This document shows positions 10,403 through 16,670 of a stretch of DNA of 34,422 nt, piece by piece (the stretch's first letter is position 1; each line of letters opens with the position of its first letter). The notes under the pieces are model-generated. The model was given only the letters and a program-made list of their open reading frames with translations, ran no database searches and was not told where the DNA came from. Source of the stretch: a bacterium (GTDB taxonomy: Bacteria > Bacillota > Clostridia > Oscillospirales > Oscillospiraceae); assembly GCA_019424865.1 (NCBI GenBank), contig JAHYYS010000023.1, positions 1 to 34,422 of the forward strand. The letters are read 5' to 3'. Position numbers and translations under genes: made by a program.

Positions 10403-11263
10403 TTACGCCCCCTCCGCCCGCAGGGTGAGAGCCGTAATTTCCGGCCGGTTGAACACCCGCAGGGGGAACACGCTGTTGCCCAGTCCCCGGCTGACCAGCA
10501 TGGTGGTCTCCTCCGCCTGATAGAGGCCGGCGGTGTACTCGGGCAGCGGCCCCTGCCCCGGCGCAAACAGCCCTCCCACAGCGGGCAGGCGGATCTGACC
10601 GCCGTGGGCGTGGCCGCAGAAGACCAGGTCCGCACCGGCGGCGGCATAGGACTGCAAATACTGGGGCTCATGGGCCAGCAGAAGGGTCAGGGCCTCCTCC
10701 AGTCCGGACTCCGCCCGGGCCGCCGCCAGCACATTCTGGACGTCCCCCGCCCGCAGCGCGGTGTCGGAGACGCCGGCCAGCAGCAGGGGCGCTCCCCCCG
10801 GCAGCTCCAGCTGTGCCCAATTATCATCCAGCAGGTGCACCCCCGCCTGGGCCAGCCCCTGAAACAGGGTCTGGCGGGTCCCCTCCTCCACGCTGAATTC
10901 GTGGTTCCCCGTGACGTACCAGGTGGGGGCCAGGCCGGCGGCCCCAGCGGCAAAGGTCAGGGCGGGCCCCAGGTCGGTCCGGTTGCGGTCAATAATGTCG
11001 CCGGTGATGACAATCAGGTCGGGCTGGGCCTGGGCCACCAGAGAGAGCAGCCCTCCCTGCTCCGTCCCGAAGGAGTGGTTGTGCAGGTCGGAGACCTGGA
11101 CGATGGTAAAGCCGTCGGCGGCCTTTGGGACCTTGGGCGACGACCACTGATACCGGGTCAGGGTCAGACCGTTGTTCTCCCACCAGCAGAAGGCGGCGGT
11201 GAGGGCGAGGGCTCCCGCCGCGGCGGCTCTGCGGACATAGGGTTTGGATCTGCGTTGTTTCAT
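10403..11263 (-). CDS. Membrane-anchored calcineurin-like metallophosphoesterase
   Basis: A 286-residue protein with basic residues and one N-terminal hydrophobic helix (about 15-28), then a two-metal phosphoesterase core: SDLHNH, GDIIDRN, GNHEF, LLAHEP and GHAHGGQ. It resembles YkuE/YaeI-type enzymes, which act on the outer membrane face; some are UDP-2,3-diacylglucosamine or phospholipid hydrolases. The ATG at 11263 has GGGAGG 4 nt upstream. It is the first gene of the four-gene operon, behind a good promoter at 11327-11355. The substrate is unknown. Confidence 0.92.
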   Translation of the reverse strand: MKQRRSKPYVRRAAAAGALALTAAFCWWENNGLTLTRYQWSSPKVPKAADGFTIVQVSDLHNHSFGTEQGGLLSLVAQAQPDLIVITGDIIDRNRTDLGPALTFAAGAAGLAPTWYVTGNHEFSVEEGTRQTLFQGLAQAGVHLLDDNWAQLELPGGAPLLLAGVSDTALRAGDVQNVLAAARAESGLEEALTLLLAHEPQYLQSYAAAGADLVFCGHAHGGQIRLPAVGGLFAPGQGPLPEYTAGLYQAEETTMLVSRGLGNSVFPLRVFNRPEITALTLRAEGA

Positions 11264-11326
11264 GCTGCCTCCCAAGTGTCGCGTCCGGCGCGGGCCGCGC
11301 CGAATCCACGCTGCTTTGTATCTGGC

Positions 11327-11355
11327 ATTATACCAGCCCCACGGGCAAAAAGCAA
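11327..11355 (-). promoter_or_regulatory. Promoter of the phosphoesterase-ygjP-rarA-TSUP operon
   Basis: Read on the minus strand, TTGCTT (11350-11355) is followed after 17 nt by a perfect TATAAT (11327-11332), with an extended TGG just before the -10. The start codon is about 60 nt downstream. Confidence 0.7.
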
Positions 11356-11356
11356 G

Positions 11357-11381
11357 GCGGCGCGCCCTGTGGGCGCGCCGC
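11357..11381. repeat. GC-rich palindrome, left of repeat copy A
   Basis: A perfect 11-bp stem (arm GCGGCGCGCCC) with loop TGT. The whole 25-bp palindrome, with one more base to the left, occurs again at 11609-11634, on the other side of repeat element copy A. There is no T-run on its right; on the minus strand it immediately precedes the operon promoter. Confidence 0.8.
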
Positions 11382-11389
11382 TCAAGGCC

Positions 11390-11599
11390 GTCGAAAAAGT
11401 GTCTGATCTATCCGAATGAATTGGTCAGACACCTTTTCGAGTTAAGCTGCACGAAATTTTCGCCTCGATTTCTTGCGAAATTGTCGGTTAAAATTTCGTG
11501 AGAGGTGTTATTTCCTATGTACATGCCACTGGAAATGACAGATTTCGTTTGATTCCTGCGGCTGCGGCCGCAGGAACTCCTTGCAGGAGGGCTTCTTTG
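11390..11599 (+). repeat. Structured interspersed repeat, copy A (~210 bp)
   Basis: This intergenic block matches copy B (31941-32154) almost base for base over its length, including ACTCCTTGCAGGAGGGCTT at the right end and AAATTTCGTGAGAGGTGT in the middle. It folds into consecutive hairpins: an outer stem at 11394-11438; CACGAAATTT pairing with AAATTTCGTG; ATTTCC pairing with GGAAAT; a 10-bp stem at 11553-11576 with loop TGCG; and a small terminator-like stem CTCCT/AGGAG before GGCTTCTTT. Where A and B differ in stems, both arms change together. No open frame covers it. It could be a mobile non-coding repeat or a multi-copy small RNA. Confidence 0.85.
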
Positions 11600-11604
11600 A
11601 CAAG

Positions 11605-11639
11605 CTGAGGCGGCGCGCCCTGTGGGCGCGCCGCCTCAG
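11605..11639 (-). terminator. Terminator-like hairpin after the 102-codon orphan gene
   Basis: A 16-bp perfect stem (11605-11620 with 11624-11639), loop TGT, lies 5 nt beyond the stop codon of the minus-strand gene at 11645. Only short T tracts follow. Its core is identical to the palindrome at 11357-11381. Confidence 0.6.
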
Positions 11640-11644
11640 TCCTT

Positions 11645-11953
11645 TTATCCTGTGAGTCCCAGCTGTGCCCGGGCGTTGACCAGCCAGGCCGGCTCCTCTG
11701 CTCCGCTTCCGGTTGCGCTGTCGTACACCTCCGCCGCACTGACGCCGTCGGCGGACTCCCACCGTTCCATCCAGCCGCAGCTTTGCGGATCTCCCCCAAC
11801 CACGATATAGGTCCGGTTGCCCGCCTCATCCTCAGATGTATAGAGATAGGGGGTCTCCTCGTCAATCCGGTCGGTAATATCGATCCGCTGTCCGTCGGCT
11901 ACAAACCACAGGCGGCCCTCCTCTCTGAAAAGCTTGTGTGAAACGCGTCTCAC
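11645..11953 (-). CDS. Small hypothetical protein
   Basis: A 102-codon frame with no family I recognise. The product is acidic and hydrophilic with several Trp residues (GRLWFVADGQRIDITDRI; a Gly-Asp-Pro turn; a C-terminal WLVNARAQLGL), and has no signal peptide or membrane helix. The only available start is GTG at 11953, and AAAGG sits directly against it, so initiation is doubtful. It is followed by a strong hairpin, which supports a real transcript end. It might be a remnant of a longer gene; the region upstream has no further in-frame homology that I can see. Confidence 0.5.
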   Translation of the reverse strand: MRRVSHKLFREEGRLWFVADGQRIDITDRIDEETPYLYTSEDEAGNRTYIVVGGDPQSCGWMERWESADGVSAAEVYDSATGSGAEEPAWLVNARAQLGLTG

Positions 11954-12065
11954 CCTTTATAACACATCCCGGGGCAATTTGGTTTCATCATTTTTCTGGG
12001 ACAGGCAAAAAATTTTTTCGGCCGCATAAGCTTGCATGGAGGCTGCTCAACGGAGGTGGGACCAT

Positions 12066-13247
12066 ATGGGACGGCTGCTTGGAAAACAAAAATACCGGGA
12101 CCTTCTGCTGGGGCTGGGGCTGCTGGCCGCCGCACTGGCCCTGGTGCTGTGGCCCGCCCAGGCCATGGAGGCCATGCGGGACGGGCTGAAGCTGTGCGGC
12201 AACGTGATGATCCCCTCTCTGTTTCCCTTCTTCGTCCTGTCCTCGCTGGTGGTGGAGCTGGGGATGTCCCGCTATCTGGGCCGCCTGCTGGAGCCGGTGA
12301 TGGTCCCGCTGTTCCGGGTCAACGGCGCCTGCTCCGCCGCACTGGCCCTGGGCTTTGTGGGGGGCTATCCCGTGGGGGCCAGGACAGCCATCCAGCTGTA
12401 TCAGAGCGGCCAGTGCTCCCGCACCGAGGCCGAGCGGCTGCTGGCCTTCTGCAACAACTGCGGCCCCGCCTTTATTCTGGGCGTGGTGGGGACGGGGCTC
12501 TTTGGCAGCGGGCTGGTGGGGCTGCTGCTCTATCTGGCGCACCTGCTCTCCTCCCTGATTGTGGGCCTGCTGTTCCGGTTTTACAAGCCCGGCCAGGGCC
12601 CCCGGCGGAAAGACGGCTCTCCGGCCCAATTTCAGACCGCCAGCTTTCCCGCCGCCTTCACCAGGTCGGTCACGGGCGCTCTGCAGTCCACCCTGAACAT
12701 CTGCGCCTTCATTTTGTTTTTTACCGTGGCGGTGCGCATGCTGACCCTGTCCGGCCTGCTGTCCGCCGCGGCCGGTCTGCTCTCCCGGCTGCTGTTCCCC
12801 CTGGGGCTGTCCCAGGAGTGGGCGGAGCGGCTGATTACCGGGGTGCTGGAGGTGTCCACCGGGGTGTCCTCCCTCACCGACGGGGCGCTGTCCGGCCGGA
12901 TGTCCATGGCCGCCTTTATGCTGGGCTGGGCCGGTCTGTCCGTCCACTGCCAGGTACTGGCCTTTCTGGGGGGCAGCGGGCTGTCCCTGCGGACCTATCT
13001 GGCGGGCAAGCTGCTGCACGGGGTGCTGTCCTCCCTGCTGGTCTATGGCATGGCCAGTCTGCTGCCCCTGGAGGTGTCCGTCTCCGCCTATCTGGCCCGG
13101 CAGACCGAGGCCATCGCCCATCTGGATTTTCACCAGGCCCTGACCATCTCGGCGGCGGCCGCCTGGGCGGTTTGGCTGGCCTTTCTGGTGCTGGCCCTCT
13201 ATGTGGTGAAAAAAAGCAGTGGAAAAAGCGCGCGCCATAGATTATAA
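12066..13247 (+). CDS. ylbJ: YlbJ/SpoVV-like sporulation membrane protein
   Basis: A 393-residue polytopic membrane protein with two nucleoside-recognition (Gate) type domains. Signatures include MIPSLFPFFVLSSLVVELG near the start, GGYPVGARTA, and CNNCGPAFILG, all characteristic of YlbJ. In Bacillus subtilis this protein (SpoVV) is made in the mother cell and is needed to move dipicolinic acid into the forespore. ATG 12066 is preferred over 12036 because GGAGGT lies 8 nt before it. A CATAAGCTT element at 12024-12032 could be a sigma-E type -10 box, but no clear -35 is seen. Function in this organism is inferred from family. Confidence 0.88.
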   Translation: MGRLLGKQKYRDLLLGLGLLAAALALVLWPAQAMEAMRDGLKLCGNVMIPSLFPFFVLSSLVVELGMSRYLGRLLEPVMVPLFRVNGACSAALALGFVGGYPVGARTAIQLYQSGQCSRTEAERLLAFCNNCGPAFILGVVGTGLFGSGLVGLLLYLAHLLSSLIVGLLFRFYKPGQGPRRKDGSPAQFQTASFPAAFTRSVTGALQSTLNICAFILFFTVAVRMLTLSGLLSAAAGLLSRLLFPLGLSQEWAERLITGVLEVSTGVSSLTDGALSGRMSMAAFMLGWAGLSVHCQVLAFLGGSGLSLRTYLAGKLLHGVLSSLLVYGMASLLPLEVSVSAYLARQTEAIAHLDFHQALTISAAAAWAVWLAFLVLALYVVKKSSGKSARHRL

Positions 13248-13281
13248 TGGGGACAGTATGATGAAAAGGAGTGGCCCTGCT

Positions 13282-13494
13282 GTGAGCCTGTTTCAGAAAA
13301 AGATTGAGCCCCGGTGCGCCTACTGCGCCCACGGGCGGGCGCTGGAGGAAGATCAGATTGTATGTCCCAAAAAGGGGGTTATGTCGGCCGGGTCCCACTG
13401 CCGCTCCTTCCGATATGACCCGCTCAAGCGGGTGCCTCCCCGGCCGGTGAAGCTGCCGGGAACCAACCTGCGGGACGAGGATTTCCAGCTGTAA
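13282..13494 (+). CDS. Small conserved four-Cys protein
   Basis: A 70-residue protein starting (GTG) SLFQKKIEPRCAYCAHG, with Cys residues in CAYC, then VCPKKG and SHCRSF, which could bind a metal or form disulfides. The C-terminal part (RYDPLKRVPPRPVKLP) is Pro- and Arg-rich. GTG 13282 is chosen because AAGGAG lies 10 nt before it. ATG codons at 13258 and 13261 are also possible and would add 7 or 8 residues. I recognise the general type as common in gut Clostridia, but know no function. It lies 34 nt after ylbJ and is probably co-transcribed. Confidence 0.75.
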   Translation: MSLFQKKIEPRCAYCAHGRALEEDQIVCPKKGVMSAGSHCRSFRYDPLKRVPPRPVKLPGTNLRDEDFQL

Positions 13495-13537
13495 GTACAT
13501 AGGCGGCCTCCGCCGGCTCCCTGTCCGCATGATTTTG

Positions 13538-13577
13538 AAATGGACACATCCGCCGCTCAGGGGATGTGTCCATTTTT
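13538..13577 (+). terminator. Rho-independent terminator after the four-Cys gene
   Basis: Stem arm AAATGGACACATCC (13538-13551) pairs with the sequence at 13562-13575, loop of 10 nt, followed by TTTTTC. The flanking A tract means it may also work in reverse. The rest of the ~300-nt gap to the next gene holds no gene that I can support. Confidence 0.85.
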
Positions 13578-13760
13578 CACGTCATCCGGCGGAACGAACA
13601 ATTTTCCGCCCCCACTTTTGTACAGGCTGTCTCAACCGTCCCCCACCCTTCCGCCCCCTTCGACCCGCTTCCCAACGGTTCCGCCTCTCCGGCGGCGAAG
13701 GGAGGCGAACCGATGGATTTTCTGCGATATTTTTCTCTTTCCCTTCCCGACGAAGCACTA

Positions 13761-13766
13761 TATAAT
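13761..13766 (+). promoter_or_regulatory. Possible -10 element for the 89-residue protein gene
   Basis: A perfect TATAAT, 37 nt before the start codon. No convincing -35 box is present at 17 nt (the region is a pyrimidine tract), so it may need an activator or may not be a promoter. Confidence 0.4.
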
Positions 13767-13803
13767 GTGTTTTATCAAAAAACTATACAGGGAGAAGCAC
13801 AAG

Positions 13804-14073
13804 ATGATGGAACTTAAGGTTGCAACCCGGCAGTGTACCGACGACGCCGGGAAAATCCGCCGCTTCCATTACTATCTCACGGTGGAGCAGGCGGAGGGTC
13901 CGTACATGTACTGCGAAAACTATGGCGTGCGCATCGAGGAGGAAGGCGGCGGAGCTGAAACCGTCCCGGGCATCACCCCCAGCGCCTCCCGCATTGACGA
14001 ACTGATGACCCTTCTGGTGGACAACCGGGTGGGGCCGGTGGGGCTGCGGGACGTGATTTCGGACTGGCTTTGA
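13804..14073 (+). CDS. Small conserved protein (DUF6514-like)
   Basis: An 89-residue soluble protein starting MMELKVATRQCTDDAGKIRR, with YLTVEQAEGPYMYCENYGVR, then an acidic Glu/Gly stretch, then an SRIDELMTLLVDNRVGP segment. It resembles the small DUF6514-type proteins of Clostridia; this is recollection, not a search result. ATG 13804 (or 13807) follows GGGAG at a good distance; the longer frame upstream lacks protein-like composition. It is a single-gene unit with no neighbour that suggests a role. Confidence 0.75.
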   Translation: MMELKVATRQCTDDAGKIRRFHYYLTVEQAEGPYMYCENYGVRIEEEGGGAETVPGITPSASRIDELMTLLVDNRVGPVGLRDVISDWL

Positions 14074-14127
14074 CCCCGGGCGGCACAGGGCACAAAGGCT
14101 TCCTGCCGTGCCGCCGCTTTTCGCGCT

Positions 14128-14169
14128 GAAAGCGGAACAGCCGCCCGTTTGGGCGGCTGTTCCGCTTTC
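14128..14169. terminator. Long perfect hairpin after the DUF6514-like gene
   Basis: A 19-bp perfect stem (arm GAAAGCGGAACAGCCGCCC, 14128-14146 with 14151-14169), loop GTTT. It lies 55 nt after the stop. There is little T-run, so termination strength is uncertain. Confidence 0.55.
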
Positions 14170-14223
14170 GGTCAACAACAGGGACGGGTTCCTTTTGGCC
14201 TCCACTGGGCGTCTAAAAAGGAA

Positions 14224-14253
14224 CAGGCCGGGCGGCAGATGCCGCCCGGCCTG
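14224..14253 (-). terminator. Terminator of the decarboxylase beta/gamma operon
   Basis: A perfect 13-bp stem (arm CAGGCCGGGCGGC, 14224-14236 with 14241-14253), loop of 4 nt. On the minus strand it is followed by TTCCTTTTT, and it lies 23 nt after the small-subunit stop. Confidence 0.85.
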
Positions 14254-14276
14254 TCAATCGTGATAAAACGCAGCGC

Positions 14277-14414
14277 TTACTTCTTCTTGCCGCCCATCTT
14301 ACCCATAGCTAAGACAATCAGCGCAATGATGCCCAGCACCACAAAGATGCCGATCATGCCCTGAAGCAGCATGGCGACTGCGCCTTGCAGATTCTGAATC
14401 ATTTCTTGAGACAT
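14277..14414 (-). CDS. OadG-like small membrane subunit of a Na+-pump decarboxylase
   Basis: A 45-residue protein: a short polar N-terminus (MSQEMIQNLQ), one membrane helix (about 13-37, MIGIFVVLGIIALIVLAMG) and a basic Lys-rich tail (KMGGKKK). This is the layout of gamma (OadG/MmdD-type) subunits, which anchor the decarboxylase to its beta subunit, although it lacks the longer Pro/His-rich tail of full-length OadG. AGGAGG lies 8 nt before the ATG. It starts 15 nt after the beta gene, which supports the assignment. The tight match of context and topology makes it a real gene despite its size. Confidence 0.8.
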   Translation of the reverse strand: MSQEMIQNLQGAVAMLLQGMIGIFVVLGIIALIVLAMGKMGGKKK

Positions 14415-14429
14415 TATCAATTCCTCCTA

Positions 14430-15575
14430 TCAGCCCAGGTTGGCGAAGTACTGCAGCACCACGCCGCCGGCAACCACAGAGGCGATCTGGCCGGACACGT
14501 TGGCAGCCACAGCGTGCATCAGCAGGTGGTTCTGGGGGTCGGCCTCCTGGCCCATCTTCTCGATTACGCGGGAAGACATGGGGAAGGCGGAAATACCGGC
14601 CGCACCCACCATGGGGTTCATCTTGTTGTGAGGAGTGAAGATGTTCAGGATCTTGACGAAGAGTACGCCCACCATGGAGTCCAGCACGAAGGCCACCAGG
14701 CCCAGGCACATGATCATAATGGTCTGGGGCTGGACAAACTGATCGGCCTTCATGGAGGCAGCGATTGTGATGCCCAGCAGCAGGGTGATCAGGTTGGCCA
14801 GATCGTTCTGGGCGGTCTGGGACAGGGACTCCAGCACGCCGCACTCGCGGATCAGGTTGCCGAACATCAGGAAGCCCACCAGAGCCACGGAGGAGGGAGC
14901 AACCAGACCGGCAATGACAGAGACGATGATGGGGAACAGGATGCGCATCCGGCGGGTCACGCCCTGAGGCCGATAGGGCATTCGGATGGCCCGCTCCTTC
15001 TTGGTGGTGACCAGCTTGATGGCAAAGGGCTGGATGATGGGCACCAGGGCCATGTAGGAGTAGGCGGCCACAGCAATGGCGCCCACAAAGTTGGAGTCCA
15101 GAGTCTGGGACACCAGGATGGAGGTGGGGCCGTCAGCGGCGCCGATGATGCCAATGGAGGCGGCATCCTTCAGCTCGAAGCCCATCAGGGTCGCGATGAT
15201 GATGGTCAGGAAGATACCGGCCTGGGCGGCGGCGCCGCACAGGAACAGCTTGGGATTAGACAGCAGGGGGCCAAAGTCAATCATGGCGCCGATGCCGATG
15301 AACAGCAGGATGGGCATGGCCTCGCTGGCCTCGATACCCACTTCAAACAGCCACTCAATGATACCATGGGTCTCGCCCAGCGCCTCGCTGAACTGGTTCA
15401 TAACGCCGGACAGGGGCAGGTTGACCAGAATGGCACCAAAGCCCATGGGCATCAGCAGAGAGGGCTCAAACCCCTTCTCGATGGCGAGCCAAATCAGCAC
15501 GGCACCGATCACATACATGACAATCTGCTGCCATGTTATGGCCGTCAGATTGACCCACAAAAAGCTAAAATCCAT
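14430..15575 (-). CDS. Na+-translocating decarboxylase beta subunit (OadB/GcdB/MmdB family)
   Basis: The membrane ion pump of biotin-dependent decarboxylases; it decarboxylates carboxybiotin and exports Na+. The 381-residue product has about nine to eleven helices and all family signatures: IGIGAMIDFGPLLSNP, the catalytic Asp in IGAADGPTSI, and NVSGQIASVVAGG near the C-terminus. Length is normal. The window contains no carboxyltransferase (alpha) subunit or biotin carrier, so the pair must work with enzymes encoded elsewhere and its substrate (oxaloacetate, methylmalonyl-CoA, glutaconyl-CoA or malonate) cannot be assigned. The mRNA leader is long and riboswitch-like. Confidence 0.93.
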   Translation of the reverse strand: MDFSFLWVNLTAITWQQIVMYVIGAVLIWLAIEKGFEPSLLMPMGFGAILVNLPLSGVMNQFSEALGETHGIIEWLFEVGIEASEAMPILLFIGIGAMIDFGPLLSNPKLFLCGAAAQAGIFLTIIIATLMGFELKDAASIGIIGAADGPTSILVSQTLDSNFVGAIAVAAYSYMALVPIIQPFAIKLVTTKKERAIRMPYRPQGVTRRMRILFPIIVSVIAGLVAPSSVALVGFLMFGNLIRECGVLESLSQTAQNDLANLITLLLGITIAASMKADQFVQPQTIMIMCLGLVAFVLDSMVGVLFVKILNIFTPHNKMNPMVGAAGISAFPMSSRVIEKMGQEADPQNHLLMHAVAANVSGQIASVVAGGVVLQYFANLG

Positions 15576-15717
15576 ACCACATAAACATCCTTTCCTTTTT
15601 CTTTACACAGACTTTCCAGTTTCCTGTGCATCAAGGCTGGGGGCCATACCCCATCCCAGAAAGGGAGTTATGTACAACGTCCGGCCAAATCCGGTGTGCA
15701 GCCATGCCTGTGCCCAC

Positions 15718-15756
15718 TGAAAAAGACCTGTATCCCTGCCGAGGAACACAGGTCTT
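15718..15756 (-). terminator. Leader terminator (attenuator) upstream of the beta subunit gene
   Basis: On the minus strand AAGACCTGT (15756-15748) pairs with ACAGGTCTT (15731-15723), followed by a T-rich TTTTTC tract. It lies about 145 nt before the start codon, so it can stop transcription before the gene. Its 5' arm includes the AAGACC that would belong to the upstream aptamer-like fold, so the two structures compete. Confidence 0.75.
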
Positions 15757-15862
15757 GTCATTTCAGACATAGCCAGAATGGCCCTGCTGGCCATCCATGC
15801 TTGTTAGCATATGCCACGCACCCAAAATGGAGGCGCCGACTACTCCCCTTGTTGCAAAGTGC
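15748..15862 (-). ncRNA. yybP-ykoY-like (Mn2+) riboswitch aptamer, candidate
   Basis: The minus-strand leader contains GGGGAGTAG (15848-15840) near its 5' end and ACAAGACC (15758-15751) at its 3' end; these are the two hallmark motifs of the yybP-ykoY family. Between them are several short helices, for example GCGCC with GGUGC, AUGC with GCAU, and UGGCC with GGCCA. The 3' motif is shared with a downstream terminator, as in known Mn2+ ON switches, where ligand binding prevents termination. The intervening sequence is not a textbook match, and a decarboxylase pump is not a usual target, so the class is provisional. Confidence 0.5.
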
Positions 15863-15892
15863 ATCATAACACAATCTTTCCCGCCTTGTCAA
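15863..15892 (-). promoter_or_regulatory. Promoter of the decarboxylase beta/gamma operon
   Basis: TTGACA (15892-15887) and TATGAT (15868-15863) on the minus strand, 18 nt apart, with an extended TGT before the -10. The start codon is about 290 nt downstream, which leaves room for the structured leader. The rest of the 380-nt gap up to 15958 holds no gene. Confidence 0.8.
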
Positions 15893-15958
15893 GAACTGAG
15901 TTGGGAATTATGACAAACTGTGGGATTTTTGCGCGGACGGCGCATGGGCAGACCGGAG

Positions 15959-16543
15959 TCACGCCGGGATGGCGGCCACCGCGGCCTCAATGGACGCCTC
16001 TTCCGCCTGCATGGCCTTCAGCGTCAGGTCCAGCAGCTTGTCCAGATCCCAGCCAAGCAGCTGGGCCCCCTGGGTGATGGTATCCCGGGAACAGCCGGCG
16101 GCAAACTTTTTGTCCTTGAACTTCTTCTTCAGGGACTTCAGCTCCATGTCGGCCACGCTTTTGGAGGGCCGCATCAGGGCGGCGGCCCCAATCAGGCCGG
16201 TGAGCTCGTCGGCGGCAAAGAGGACCTTTTCCATCTCGTGCTCGGGCTGGATCTCCGAGCAGATACCCCATCCGTGGCTGGCCGCCGAGCGGATGATATC
16301 CTCATCCACACCGGCCTGGCGCATCAGCTCCCGGCACTTGACGCAGTGCTCCTCGGGCCACTGTTCAAAATCCAGGTCGTGCAGCAGGCCCACCAGCGCC
16401 CAGTGGTCCGCCTCCGCCCCATAGCCCAGCTCCCGGGCGTACCAGCCCATTACATGCTCCACCGTAATGGCGTGGCGCAGGTGAAAGGGCTCCTTGTTGT
16501 ACTGCGTCAGCAGGCCCCAGGCCTGCTGTCTGGTCATCGACAT
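15959..16543 (-). CDS. HD-domain phosphohydrolase-like protein
   Basis: A 194-residue soluble protein with the metal-binding residues of an HD domain: His30 (ITVEHVM), His55-Asp56 (GLLHDLDFE), His90 (AASHGWG) and Asp112 (AADELTG). HD proteins hydrolyse phosphate esters, often nucleotides; the substrate here is unknown. The C-terminal part (KSLKKKFKDKKFAAGCSRD) matches the small HDIG-type proteins common in Clostridia. ATG 16543 has GGGGG 7 nt upstream. It lies after degV on the same strand but is separated by a terminator hairpin. Confidence 0.88.
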   Translation of the reverse strand: MSMTRQQAWGLLTQYNKEPFHLRHAITVEHVMGWYARELGYGAEADHWALVGLLHDLDFEQWPEEHCVKCRELMRQAGVDEDIIRSAASHGWGICSEIQPEHEMEKVLFAADELTGLIGAAALMRPSKSVADMELKSLKKKFKDKKFAAGCSRDTITQGAQLLGWDLDKLLDLTLKAMQAEEASIEAAVAAIPA

Positions 16544-16584
16544 CGCATATCCCCCCGAATTTTAAATCATATCAGGATAAAAGG

Positions 16585-16636
16585 AAAGAGCGGCTTGTTA
16601 ATTGATCGAAATTGACAAGCCGCTTTTTCGACAGTC
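16585..16636 (-). terminator. Solo hairpin of the repeat family, terminator after degV (copy C)
   Basis: A long stem (CGGCTTGTTAATT pairing with AAATTGACAAGCCG) whose flank TTTTTCGACAGTC equals the inverted GACTGTCGAAAAA flank of repeat copy B, and whose loop region is nearly the same. Only the first hairpin of the ~210-bp element is present. On the minus strand it follows the degV stop by about 35 nt and ends with CTCTTTCCTTTT, so it probably terminates degV. Confidence 0.8.
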
Positions 16637-16670
16637 TTATCTTAAGTTGTATGCTATTTCACGGGATTTG

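Noticed and set aside
11357..11639. The paired GC palindromes as terminal inverted repeats of an insertion sequence
   Set aside because: The 240 bp between them contain no transposase, and the palindromes are terminator-like; a non-coding element fits better.
14385..15584. Plus-strand open frame antisense to the decarboxylase beta subunit
   Set aside because: The translation is His/Gln-rich shadow sequence; the minus frame has all OadB motifs.
15603..15794. 63-codon minus-strand frame inside the decarboxylase leader
   Set aside because: It runs through the terminator hairpin, has no Shine-Dalgarno sequence and no recognisable sequence; the leader is better explained by RNA structure.
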